A stretch of DNA of 64,000 bases, taken from positions 104,277,906 to 104,341,905 of the forward strand of contig CM041292.1 of assembly GCA_023052935.1 (NCBI GenBank). The letters run 5' to 3'. Origin of the DNA: Piezodorus guildinii. Lineage: Eukaryota > Arthropoda > Insecta > Hemiptera > Pentatomidae. A program made the position numbers and the translations under genes. The notes under the pieces are model-generated. The model searched no databases, was not told the origin of the DNA, and saw only the letters and a program-made list of their open reading frames with translations. The stretch's first letter is position 1. Every line of letters starts with the position of its first letter. This document shows positions 25,160 to 36,700 of this stretch, one piece after another.

Positions 25160-25460
25160 ATTCATTTTATAAGAGTTAGGAGAGGACCCCTATTGAATTA
25201 ATTAATTAGCTTAGAGTTAATTTAGCCCTGGTCCCCTTAAAGCTACTATTAATAACAGGAAATAGCGAGTTCTCCAGCAATATGAATAATTAATACTTTA
25301 ACCCGCGGGCCTGTGTTTTAAATTAGATGTTTAATATTCCTTTGACGAACAAGTGTTTAAGGCCGCCCTCAATTGAGGCCTTAGTCATATTATTCACTTT
25401 CCCTTGATAAGAATTTACAATATTAAAAGGGGGTGTCTTCGCATCGCATCAACTGTAATA
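25160..25460. promoter_or_regulatory. Candidate conserved non-coding (enhancer-like) element
   Basis: Complex, non-repetitive sequence stands out from the low-complexity flanks. It holds a GAATTAATTAATTAGC homeodomain-type cluster (about 25194-25210), the 12-bp palindrome CCTCAATTGAGG near 25366, and GC-rich words such as ACCCGCGGGCC. No frame is open over a useful length. This profile resembles developmental enhancers, but only cross-species conservation could show it. Confidence 0.25.
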
Positions 25461-25559
25461 CTAGCATTAATGTTTCCCAAAAACTAAAAATAATTGGTTT
25501 ATTGAATGATTTAGAATAAATAGGTTTCCATGTCAATTGAATCCCAATTATCATTTTAG

Positions 25560-25562
<3 letters not shown>

Positions 25563-25592
<30 letters not shown>
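25563..25592. repeat. Poly(T) tract
   Basis: An uninterrupted run of about 30 T, readable as the poly(A) tail of a minus-strand retroposon whose body would extend to the right. I see no recognisable body there. Confidence 0.8.
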
Positions 25593-25596
<4 letters not shown>

Positions 25597-26586
25597 TCAG
25601 TATTATTGAGTCGATAATATAACGGACGTTTAAAGTTGTAAAGTTTTGTGTAGACATAATTCCGAAAAAGTTAGTATGTCTGAATCCGACTGGTAGGCGT
25701 CCGATTGGGAGGTCCAGGCGTTGATAAAAAAATGACATGTATGTTGTAATGTTTTATTTCCGAAGCTTGGGCCTGAACGGTAATGATTGAACGAATCGCT
25801 ATAGGCAACATTTGGTGGCATCGATACCCAGCCTTCGATTTCGCAAAGCCTATTGTTATTATATAAGTTTATATGTCACAATATTTTCAATGTTCATAAC
25901 TTAAAAAACGTTTATATTTTAGTATATAATATAGTATAAATATTATGAACATAGATTACTTGAAACTCTTTAAAACTATTATAGTATCTAACTAATGTTG
26001 AAAAATGTGGTCTTTTTTCAATTCACTCCCTCCCCAGTATTTCTTATGTTTTGAAATGATACCATAATACATTTTTTTATTAAAATAACATAATAACAGT
26101 AAAAGTCTGAGTAAGAACTGTCAACTAAACCTTGCGCTGCTTTTAACATTTCACAAACCGCCTTTAACATGTATTATATTATATATGTTTGATATATTGG
26201 TCTCTGACCTCATACATAATTATACAATTAATATCATTGAAGTATTTCGCGTCCATTAATAAAAATTAAATATGTGACAAAACTTAATATTTGTATTTTG
26301 AAGAAACGAACTAGGAGGATTATAACCGTATCATTTCAATAGCTGTTCATGATTGAATTAATTTTTCATATACTTAGCGTAGAAAGTTTGTATAAATGAC
26401 GAAGCAAATTTATCACATATATTATAGTACCCATACATTTAATATAAATAAAATAACGGTGATGATAAGGTAATGAAGTCTTGACTGAAGGCGCGAAGTG
26501 ATACACTACCCGCAAAACAGTTGAGAATTAAGGGTTTGTATTACTTCAGGTGATGAAAGTTCCAGGGGCACTAGATCTTAATAATC
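25593..26586. other. Stretch without a recognisable gene
   Basis: 25600-25850 is less AT-rich and adjoins the T-run, so it may be an unrecognised minus-strand retroposon. Two overlapping minus-strand frames there (25556-25821) show no domain. Nothing else is seen. Confidence 0.35.
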
Positions 26587-27645
26587 TATTGGGTTGAGTC
26601 ACATGAAATGTCCGTATTCAAGATAAAGGATTTTTATTAAAAATACGATATGAAAACAAGATAATTTTATTCGAAGTATTTACCTTCTTTTTCTACACAT
26701 TTTTCCCAACGTGACGCCAACTATCTTATCCCCGAACTGAAAAACTCTGAGCTTTGAAGTGAAACAAAATCTGAAAACGCACTTTTCACTTGATCATCAT
26801 TTTCAAAAAGTTTTCCTTTGACGAAGTTGTCAAAATTCCTGAACAGGTGGTAATCTGCTGGAGACAAGTCGGGAGAATATGGTGGGTGCGGAAGAACTCC
26901 GTAGCCCAGTTCTTTCAATTTTCGCACGGTATGTTTTGATACATAGGGTCTAGCGTTGTCTTGTAAGAGTATAGCACCCTTCCGATTTACCAATCCAGGT
27001 TGTTTTTTTAATAATTTTGTGTGCATTTGCTCAATTTCATTGCAGTACGTTGTAGAGGTAATGGTTTCACCTCTAGGTAAAAATGAAAAATGATTTATCC
27101 CAGACATGGACCACCATACTGTAACCATCAATTTTTTGGGCAGCAAATTCGGTTTTGGCATTTGCCCCGGGGTTTCGTCGATGTTCAACCACTGCCCTGA
27201 CCGACGCTGATTGTCATATGCGATCCATTTTTCATCGCAGGTAATTATTCTTTCAAGGAAAGGCTCGGTTTTTTGCCTCGCAAGCAAAGAAACGCAGGTC
27301 TCAAGGTGTTTCAATTGCTGCCGCTCAGTGAGATCATGAGGTACCCATGTATCGAGCGTTTTTACTTTCCCAACACACTTTAAATATCTAGAAACGGTAG
27401 ATGCACTTGCATTTAGTTGTGCTAAGAGTCCTTTAACTGTTTGGTAGAGATTTCCTTCTACTGTATGTTTGAAAACATCGTTATCTATTACGAACGGAGG
27501 TCTTCCTCGGGGCAAGTTTTCCAAGTCGATATTCCCAGCTAAAAACTTAGCAAACCACCGGCAAATGGTCCGTTCATTAACACTCCCTTCCCTAAACGCC
27601 TTGCAAATATTTCTAGCGGCCTCAGCTGCTGAATGGCCGAGTTAT
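26587..27645 (-). mobile_element. mariner-type DNA transposon, 5' end missing
   Basis: The left boundary is clean: a TA dinucleotide (26587-26588) followed by a terminal inverted repeat starting TTGGGTTGAGTCACATGAAA. The element runs leftward 3'. The transposase frame is colinear with mariner, but the 5' terminal repeat, the start codon and about the first dozen codons are absent. Similarity stops abruptly at about 27641, where host-like AT-rich DNA begins. It is a dead copy lacking one transposon end. Confidence 0.85.
26667..27641 (-). pseudogene. mariner transposase (DD34D), truncated with one nonsense codon
   Basis: The open minus-strand frame starts mid-protein with LGHSAAEAARNICKAF, the first helix-turn-helix, preceded immediately by an in-frame TAA and no ATG. 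It continues through the linker (PHDLTERQQ, cf. the mariner WVPHEL motif) and the catalytic blocks ITCDEKWI, LLQDNARPYV and YSPDLSPADYHLF. These give the D, D, D(34) triad of mariner transposases. A TAG at 26721-26723 interrupts the last 18 codons, which otherwise read on to KYFE and a natural TAA at 26667. Non-autonomous because of the missing N-terminus and the stop. Confidence 0.9.
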
Positions 27646-29189
27646 ACTATAATAATCTTATATTATACTACAATTCCACTTTTATTTGTTCATAAATTAC
27701 TTTTATTGCAAGTATTTAAGCAGGATTAAAAAACAAAAAACAAATTGGAAAGCAGTGCATCAATAATTATAATTGCTCAGTAAATAATAAGAAACAAAAG
27801 TATCTATAAAGAAAAAGGTTCATCTTAGTTAAAAAAATACTTTAGATACAATTCATGAAGTCTGTAAAGAATCATTAGTTTAAGATTCCAATCAGTTTCT
27901 GTTTTTTTCATATTAAATAATAACGACGTTGAATTTATATTACGATCCGTTGCTTCAGCAATTATTTTTACCAAATGATTGGAAAAATATAAAAGCAATA
28001 TCTGTAAGTAAGCCTGTTCTTGTTACATAAAATAAATGATTTACAAATTTAATTGAACTTGAGTGGCTCCAACAGCTTACCTACAGAGTTAATCTATAAC
28101 TCCTAGAAAAATATTTAAGCCCAGTAATAAATATATACTTCTATATTTTACGTATTAACAAACCCTAAAAATTTCATAGATGCTCTGCAGTCCTCAAATC
28201 ACCTTAATCTTATAATTATTTCTAAAATAGGAAATTGACCTAACCTGGAAAAATCCTACCATTCATTGACAGTACACCTGCCCTTAATTTTCATGTTCCA
28301 CTCACAAATACAAGAGATAACAAGACCTAAAGTATAAACATCCATACGTCATAACATTATCATATGAGTTTCAGCCATTAAGAGCTAAATAAAATATTAG
28401 GGAAACTAAAAATTATGAAATTAATATTTTGTCATTCTATGTTTCTAAATTCAGACTTAGTAGTCTTAAATACTGCGATGATTAATTCAGGTATGATCTA
28501 TTATTTCGAGAGAAAATAATCTTAGCATTAATTAATAATTCAAGTTTCAAAGGACATTGACTGGACTACAACACAAACTATTATAATCAAATTATACACT
28601 TTTGACGAGGATTAAACTTAAACCTTAAACTATTCCAAACTCCTGTTGATATAAGTTACAAGACACTGTCGACAAATTCCTTTATATCACATAGTGTATA
28701 AATTAAGTGTTATGAATTTGCCTCAACTAAACTTTTAGAGGCAATACAAATATTATTACTTTAGTAATTGTTCACCACGTGTCTTAAATTTACACTATAA
28801 ACATATTTCTTTTTGGCAATATGCAACCCTTAATCAAGTTTGGGTCAAATCAGACGTAAGGTTTTAGAAATGTAGTTGCATAAAGAAAAAAAGTTTCGGG
28901 GCCTGCACAAGTAACTTTTGGGTATGGAATTTGGCTAAATTGTTGTAACAGCATGCATATATTACTCACCCACCTTCTTAATAATTTTATCAAGATCAAA
29001 TAAACCGGAGCAGGCTTTATGCCCCTCTCATCAATTAGACGTAATAAGACGTAAAACAAGATTGGAAATTTTCGATTCTGAAGTCATAATTTTTTTTTCT
29101 GATACCTACAATTCTAAAAGCCTAAGCTACGTTCAATAGTGAGTAATCGAAAAGAGTAATCATATTTGTAATAAATGTAATAGTAAATA
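27646..29189. other. AT-rich stretch without a recognisable gene
   Basis: No supported coding region, RNA gene or repeat. A small minus-strand frame at 28850-29059 shows no domain. Confidence 0.4.
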
Positions 29190-29375
29190 GTAAAAAATCG
29201 GGTCCTCGCACATCTTTCACTTATGTCTCTTGTTAAAATCAATTTCAAAACTTTTAAATAAAGTCAGAATTAAAAATTTTTTAAGAATTACATTGAAATT
29301 TGATGGAAAGATTCTTCTGTATTAAACAATATAACAATAATTATTATTTGATAGTTATAAACTATAACGATTTAG
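29190..29375 (+). repeat. Dispersed non-coding repeat, copy C
   Basis: It shares GTTAAAATCAATTT, AGAATTAAAA, AATTACATTGAAA-type and AATATAACAATAATTATTAT blocks with copy B (15190-15395) and, more distantly, with copy A (6480-6660), in the same order and orientation. Confidence 0.55.
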
Positions 29376-31670
29376 GTTTATAATCTGGGCCTTCATTAAT
29401 TTCACAATTTCCTATAATTTTTTTTTAAAATGATATACAAAGTTCTTGCTGATTGATTAAAATGTTGCAAAACACTACATTTTTTTCTCAAACCATTAGC
29501 TTTTCTATGAAAGATATTTCCATATCTTGTGTTCCTCAATAAAAATAAAAAATAAAATAATTCTAACAATAATATGTTTGCTCTTATCTCCTTTATTTGG
29601 AATTCAAATGCTTTCATCTTGTATATTTCGTATTTTACAGCCAAGCTACTGAATATTTTTTTTTCGATCTAAAAAGTAATTCAAAAATAAAACAGTTTTA
29701 AATATCGACATTTAAGTTATTTTCGAATACTTAATCAGATTAAAACCTATATGATATTGAAGCCTACTAAATTTAGATTTATGTTATTAAAAATGTTTCT
29801 AGCCGTTTTATCACAAGATACCGAATGAACTGTATAAGTTGCTCTTCAAGCGCCCCTATTTTCTTGAAAAAGTTGCTGTCAAGTATATAGGAATATATAA
29901 AATTTCAATTTTATACAACTTATGATTATTAGTTAGACTTACCACATATACACAGACCTTTTTCTGGAACTTCTACTCAGGGTACCCTAAAACTAATATA
30001 TCAGGCAAAAATGGAATTTCAAGATTTTTACAGTTGCAATACTTTCCTTTACAATAAATAGCATATAGTTTTACGTGAGTGTAAAATTTATATTATACAT
30101 AAACATCACTAAATTTAATATATAAGTAGAAATATCAATATTATCAATCTGGTCAATCTTATCAACATAGATTAAAATCAATGCTATACAAAACTAGTTC
30201 CGTAACTTTTATAGAGAAAAAAAAAAAAAACATTATTAACTGAGACATTTCACAATATCCTATATAGACTCATATATGATCAATTTCAACTAACATCGAT
30301 TAAAAACTCAACACAGAATAAACAGCATATATAAAGCTTCTCATAAATTTAAGAAAAAATTTATTCTTGGATAAACGAAAAGGAAAATAAAATATTATAA
30401 ATAAATAAATTGAGAGAAAGTAGTCCTACAGTAGAGCGGATGCTAACCGGCTGTGTGGGTCCTGCACGTTTACTGGATTATTCCAGGTCACTCCACATAA
30501 AGAAGGCCTTGTTTAAAATTCACTTGAATCAAGTAACAACATATTTTTCTTTTATACTGTAATATACATTTTTGTTAAATAATTCATCTAAATACAAATA
30601 TCTGTTATAGATGTGAATACATTTTAAATAAGGTATTGCTTATAGTAGTGAGAAAAAATTAAAATAATTTTTAATGGATCCAGTCATTTGAATTATTTTT
30701 TTAAAGATTAAAAAATACTTATAAAATAATAAAAAAGAATTATAATTTTTAAAATATTGGATTTTTTTTAACGCGGCTAGCTGATAAGCTCTGCCTAATC
30801 CTAAAAGTTTTGCATGGTCATCCACATGTAGGTTGCAAGGCTTGATTCAGGGTTCTCGAAGGTAAAATAAAAATATTTTTTACAAACACACAAGACTGAA
30901 TGTATGTAATTTATTTTGTATGTATTTTCTTCTTCAACTAACTTAAATTTACAATATTTTATTGTTATTTATTTTAATATACAGAGAATTCAGGATTATG
31001 CACCCAGAAAATGTGTCTGGATATAAGCAGTTAAGAAGCTAATGTCGAAACACTTATGTTTTACAGGCATAATTACCTTATAACTTTCATTTTCTGAAAA
31101 AAATCGATTGAATAAAAGTTTCAGCTCACGTAATTCTACAAGAATTGGTTTCAAGCAATATAAGTTAGTGTCATTAGGCCCAGAGATTTTGGGGGTCTAA
31201 GTAGGCATCCAATATATCAGTTGGTTAACTATGATCAAACATTCTGATTAAACTGACCCCCAAATAAATTTATAACTGTTATTAATATCAAATGGGTTTG
31301 AACTCTCCTCATCATGGTCTGAGTGCTTAGAAAAACAAAATCAGTGTAAAATAAAAAGTTTTCGACTAAGATTCTATCAAAATTATGATTACATGAATCA
31401 AATCAGATCGCAGTGTGGTGTGTTCTATAAGTTGAACCTCTCGTCAACCCATAACACAATCCAACTCCGCCTATTTGCATTTCTAAACCCCACACAACAC
31501 CTTGTTACAAATTTCTCACAGATGTATGGTTCAGGTTAATATATTTAAAACATTTATTTTAACAGGTATTTTAATCTGTAAGGTTCACTAAATAACATTG
31601 CTAAAAATATTAGAAAGAAAGATGAAATATTTGAAAAAAAGTCTTTAAAATTGCGAAAATATGTTATTAA
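29376..31670. other. AT-rich stretch without a recognisable gene
   Basis: No supported gene. 30425-30510 is GC-richer and weakly tRNA/SINE-like (AGCGGATGCTAACCGG), but no B box is convincing. Confidence 0.4.
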
Positions 31671-31757
31671 AAAAAATATATATATATATTGCTAAAAGTT
31701 GGAATATATATATATATATATATATATATATTCCAACTTTTAACAATTTTTTTTTTT
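31671..31757. repeat. Palindrome with (TA)n core and unique arms
   Basis: TTGCTAAAAGTTGGAA (31689-31704), then 26 bases of TA, then TTCCAACTTTTAACAA (31731-31746). The arms are inverse complements with one mismatch, and the symmetry extends outward into an A-run on the left and a T-run on the right. It is about 230 bp upstream of the provirus and not part of it. Confidence 0.85.
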
Positions 31758-31984
31758 TGTTTTGTGATTAAAGTAACTTAATATTGCTGAATTAAGATAT
31801 ACATAAATTATTTTCTTTAAAAAAAAAATTGAACACTTTAGAGAATATACGCAAATTCCTTTCCATAAATTTAAAGGTAGTTGAATCATAGTCAATATAG
31901 TTAAACATTGACAAATTAGTATTGTAAAATGTACTGTTAAGGGTGAATAAGAAATTTTTTTTTCTGTTGAGAAAATTATATTAG

Positions 31985-32270
31985 AGTCACGCCACCATGA
32001 GGCCATAGTGCACCTGCAGATCACACCATATTCCTTGAATCTTATTCAGCAGTCCTACTAACCTTTATATACCCTGTCCCTTCTCCCAGGGAACACTCTC
32101 TTCAAGTCCTCGCAGTAATTACGGTACGTAATCTATGTCAGATCTAGTATAGCCATATTGTTATTATCAAGATTGTCATTATTGTCTTTTAAAGTGTTAT
32201 TATCGATATTTTGTAACTTTTGAATAAATAAAATATTTTTTTTTTCAATAACGAGCACGAACACCAAAAT
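31985..32270 (+). repeat. 5' LTR (286 bp)
   Basis: Starts AGTCACGCC and ends CACCAAAAT. It contains a TATATA-like word near 32067, an AATAAATAAA polyadenylation signal near 32223 and a 10-T run, consistent with U3-R-U5 organisation. By eye it is identical to 39176-39461, including the length of the T-run. It would supply the promoter for the genomic RNA. Confidence 0.95.
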
Positions 32271-32288
32271 TGGCGCCCAAATAGGGAC
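32271..32288 (+). other. Primer binding site (tRNA-Lys-like)
   Basis: TGGCGCCCAAATAGGGAC directly follows the 5' LTR. It differs at two of 18 positions from the known retroviral tRNA-Lys3 primer site, so a tRNA-Lys primer is likely; the tRNA-Ser site of gypsy and 17.6 differs more. Confidence 0.8.
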
Positions 32289-32631
32289 TGCATATTTTTA
32301 TCGCAGTTTTAAGAACCGAGTTTCCGCAGATCCGAACTTTTTCCGCAAATCCAGAATTAGGACTACCGCCTAGGATTCCTCACCTGTGAAGACTCAAGAT
32401 TTTGGCTTACCTACCGAGGACTACCAACTTCGAGATCTTCAGATTCTGGACGAGTTCACTCACCCCGAGCATCTCGCAACGCAGGCAAAGTCTCTTATCT
32501 GCACTCAACCTTGGCCGGACTTCACTGTCGTCAGGTATCCAGCTCAAGGACAGATCTTCACACCCCGTCGAAGATTATTTTGACAGCGTACTCAATTTTT
32601 GTAAGTTAATTTCCTTTACTATTGTAATTTT
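32289..32631 (+). other. Provirus leader between primer site and gag
   Basis: About 340 bp with short open frames (32386-32583, 32402-32650) that are probably not genes. It should hold the packaging signal and the splice donor for env mRNA; neither can be fixed from sequence alone. Confidence 0.5.
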
Positions 32632-33762
32632 ATGTCTGATGATTATTTAAATTCTTTAATCCTGCGAGTAAATAATTTAATATTAACTACAAATATGGCA
32701 AGCTTTCAAATTAAATCGGCAGACTACGATCATATCCCTAATTTTAATGGAAATCCACACAATCTGTTAAAATTCGTGACAGTTTGTAGACAAGTTTACC
32801 AAATCGTGTGTAAACCGGACAACTCGTTTAAGGAACTAAACGAACAAAGATTATTAAGTAAACTTTTAGCAAAACTTACGGATGAAGCTGATTATATAAA
32901 TACAACGTGCGAATTTAGTCGTGTTGAAGAATTACTAAATTATCTCGAAAGAACCTTCAGAGACAGCCGCTCAATTGAACAATTATCGCATGAATTATTT
33001 AATAACAAAATACATCATAAGGAACACCCTCTTGATTTCCTTCAAAGAATTGATAAGATCCGCACTTTAATAATTTCTAAACATCGGATAGAAAACACAC
33101 CAAATAGAGAAACAATTATTAGCGCATTAGAGAAAAGTATTCTTTATTTTTTTTACACTAACATGCCCCTTCACATAAGAACATATCTTATGACTAAAGC
33201 GGAAAAGTTAAGAACATTAGATGATTTGAGAAATTTAATTCAGAATGAGAACCATCTACTCTTCGATGACCTCATAAATTCGGGAAATATGAGAAGACCC
33301 GGAGAACATGATTACAAAAGAGGCTTCGACCATAAGAAAAAGTTCGATAAAAAACATCACAAACGATTTAATAATTGGCAAAATCCCAATAACCCGTATA
33401 ACCCACATAATCAAAGACAAGAGCATCAATATCGACAACAAGAACCTCCACAAGACTACCGGCAGAATAATAATAATAATAATTATTACCAACAATGGCC
33501 CCGTCAAGAACAACAAAGGTATTTCAACGGTTCAGGTCGATACCGGAATCAAAATTATAATAATAATAAGAAAGATGAAAATCCAACTGTATCCATGAGA
33601 ACAGTTAGCGCATTCGGGAATAAACCGAAACAGCCTAATTTCCAAATTCAGCAAGAAGACCCGAAAGACCAAGAAATCAGAGAATTAAGAGAGAAATTAG
33701 AAAAATTAGATCCAAATAATTCTTTTTTAGAGAAAGGCCCGCCAGACAATCAAAACACATAA
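32632..33762 (+). CDS. gag: Errantivirus Gag polyprotein
   Basis: 376 residues from the first ATG; a second ATG at 32695 (MASFQIKSADY) may be the real start, as the first 21 codons look like leader. The N-terminal half is an alpha-helical capsid-like region (SIEQLSHELFNNKIHHKE is typical of insect Gag). The C-terminal third is basic and Asn/Gln/Arg-rich with no CCHC knuckle, as in errantiviruses, which bind RNA through such basic tracts. A short coiled coil (EIRELREKLEKL) precedes the end. Gag assembles cytoplasmic particles. The frame ends at 33760-33762, 33 bases after a slippery heptamer that leads into pol. Confidence 0.9.
   Translation: MSDDYLNSLILRVNNLILTTNMASFQIKSADYDHIPNFNGNPHNLLKFVTVCRQVYQIVCKPDNSFKELNEQRLLSKLLAKLTDEADYINTTCEFSRVEELLNYLERTFRDSRSIEQLSHELFNNKIHHKEHPLDFLQRIDKIRTLIISKHRIENTPNRETIISALEKSILYFFYTNMPLHIRTYLMTKAEKLRTLDDLRNLIQNENHLLFDDLINSGNMRRPGEHDYKRGFDHKKKFDKKHHKRFNNWQNPNNPYNPHNQRQEHQYRQQEPPQDYRQNNNNNNYYQQWPRQEQQRYFNGSGRYRNQNYNNNKKDENPTVSMRTVSAFGNKPKQPNFQIQQEDPKDQEIRELREKLEKLDPNNSFLEKGPPDNQNT
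33723..33729 (+). promoter_or_regulatory. -1 ribosomal frameshift site T TTT TTA
   Basis: In the gag frame the codons read tcT TTT TTA gag, a perfect X XXY YYZ heptamer of the U UUU UUA type. The -1 frame is open from here through protease into pol, while gag stops 33 bases downstream. A downstream stimulatory structure is not obvious; a short GGCCCGCC stretch begins 8 bases later. Confidence 0.85.
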
Positions 33763-36700
33763 AAGAAGAGAATAAAAGCCAACTGCCTTATGTTAAAGAC
33801 CACGCGAATCGTAAATGGCTTATTGATACCGGATCTTGGAAGAATTATATAAGACCAGACATTGTACCACCAGATGTTGAAAGAGAAAAAGAAAATTTTA
33901 CAATAAAAACAGCAACCGGAGAAGAACTTGGCACGGAATCTATTTCAGTTTATTGCAGAAATAATTTTCTTAAAAACCCCGAAAAAATAAAATTTTATCT
34001 ATTTAATTTCAGTCCCAATTACGAAATACTACTAGGAAATGAGACAATGAGGGAAATGAAATTTAATATCGATTTCGAAACCAACAAAATAAAAACTCGC
34101 TATACAGAGTTTGATTTTATTATGGAAGACGAAGTTTTAAAATTAGTTTTGAAAGAAGGCGAAAATCAGATAAAAGTAGAACAAAATAAAAATCTATATT
34201 TTATTGACTATGAAGATGATAAGATTAAAATTAAACCTGGCATCTATGATCAAAATATAATAATAGACAGTAAAGTTAACGAAACCATATATTTACCTTT
34301 ATACTATTTGCAAAAAGAAGAAGTAGAATTAACAGATTCTAATAAAAAAGGAAACCATGAAATAATAAAACAAATCCCCCAACTAATCAGAACCGACCAT
34401 ATACCTCCTCAAGAAAAATCAAATTTAATTAAATTATTATCGAAATATCCATCAGTATTTAAGACTGAAAATGATCCCCTTTCAGCCACTGATTTATTGG
34501 AGCATAAGATTAAAACAAAAACCGAAGACCCGATATATTCGAAAAATTACAGATATCCCCACCAATTCAAAGAAAATATTAAGGAAGAAATTAAAAAGAT
34601 GTTAGAATCCAAAATAATAAGACCCAGCAATTCCCCTTACAATTCTCCCGTTTGGATTGTCCCGAAAAAGCCAGACGCATCAGGAAAAAGAAAAATACGA
34701 ATGGTGATTGATTACAGGAAATTAAATCGAGAAACAACCCCGGATAAATTCCCCATTCCTAATATTGAAGACCTTTTAGGCAAATTAGGAAAAGCGACGA
34801 TATTTACAGCAATGGACCTTTGCTCAGGCTTCCATCAAATAAAAGTCGAAGAAAGTTCTATCCCAAAAACAGCATTTTCTACAGATCAAGGCCACTTCGA
34901 ATTCCTTCGCATGCCATTTGGACTCAGTAATGCCCCAGCAACGTTTCAAAGAGCCATGAATATCATTTTTTCAGATTCTATTAACGTTTTAGTCTATATG
35001 GACGATATTATAATTTTTTCTGAAAATTACAAAGATCATTGGAAACATTTAGAAGAAACTCTTAAAAAGTTAGAAAAACATAACTTAAAGATTCAGCTCG
35101 ATAAGACAGAATTTTGCAAGAAAGAATTGTTATTCCTCGGACATATTATCAGCGAACGCGGCATAGAACCTAATCCAGAAAAGATAAAAGCAGTAAAAGA
35201 TTTTAAACTCCCTAAAAATGAAAAAGAAATTAAAAGCTTTTTAGGATTAACTGGTTTCTATAGGAAAATGATACCAAATTACGCAAAGATAGCTTCCCCA
35301 TTAACGAGATGTCTTCGAAAAGATCAAAAAGAAATCAAACCAGAGTTATATGAAAACGCTTTTGAGAAATTGAAACAACTTGTATGTAGTAGCCCCATTT
35401 TGCAAATTCCAGATTTCAATCAGGACTTTTTCTTAACAACTGACGCAAGTAATTTCGCCATTGGTGCAGTATTAGCACAGAAGAAAGATGGAAAAGAACT
35501 CCCTGTATGTTTTGCATCCAGAACACTTAATAAAGCAGAACAAAATTACTCAACAACGGAAAAGGAATGTTTAGCCATTATTTGGGCTTGCAATCATTTT
35601 CGACCCTACTTATACGGTAGAAAATTTTTCATATATTCAGATCACAAACCTTTAGAATATTTAAGAACGTGTAAAACACAGAACGCCAGATTAATTAGAT
35701 GGAAATTATTGTTAGAAGATTTCGAATATGACATAAAATACATTGAAGGAAAGGCTAATAAAGTCGCCGATCATTTATCCCGTTACCCTATTGAAGAAAG
35801 GAAATTAAAAGAACCAGAATTTGATATTTTTCATACAGAAAATTCTCCTAATAACTATTCACAAGAAATCGTAGATTTATTACAAGAAATGGGAATAGAA
35901 GAAACCCAAGAAGAAGCTAACAATGAAAACTTAGAAGGAATTAATAATGATGAAAACATAGAAGAAAATAATAATGGTGAACACCAAGAAATAATTCAAG
36001 ATGATATATCTTCTTTAGCAACGCAGCACTCCACAGAATCCTCCGATAACAGAATCTTAATAGTTGATGATAAATCTAGACCAGTAAATGTTGAGAAAAA
36101 TCAAATAATAATAAAAAAGGGACACGCGAAAATTCAACGCGAAACAATATTCAATAATAAGCAAAGAACAACAATTGAATTTACTTGGCCTTATCATGAA
36201 AAAGATTTTGAAATAGAAGAAAAACTTTTAGAAATCTTAAGACCAAATATAACTTACGGCATATACTGCTCACCCATATCAGATTCTATAGAAAGTGAAA
36301 ATAATTGGTATAATGCATTATTTAATAAAGTTGCATCACTCATTAGAGAAAAATTTCCCACAAATAGAATTAAAAGATATTATAAACTATTGCCAGATGT
36401 AAAGAACACGGAAGACCAGAAATTACTTATCCTTGATTATCATATCGCCAAGACATGCCACAGAGGTATAAATGAAACATATTTAGTTTTGAAAACCAAA
36501 TTTTATTGGCCCAATATGAAAGATCATATCACAGAAATTATAAACAAATGTGACACATGTGGAAAAGGCAAATACGATAGAAGACCTATAAAACAAAAAT
36601 TTAAAATTACTCCCACACCTGAGAAACCCTTTACAGATTTAATGATTGATACCTTACACATGAGTAATTATTACATTTATTTAATAGTAGATACTTTTTC

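Noticed and set aside
30425..30510. Another tRNA-derived SINE
   Set aside because: There is an A-box-like word, but no convincing B box or tail.
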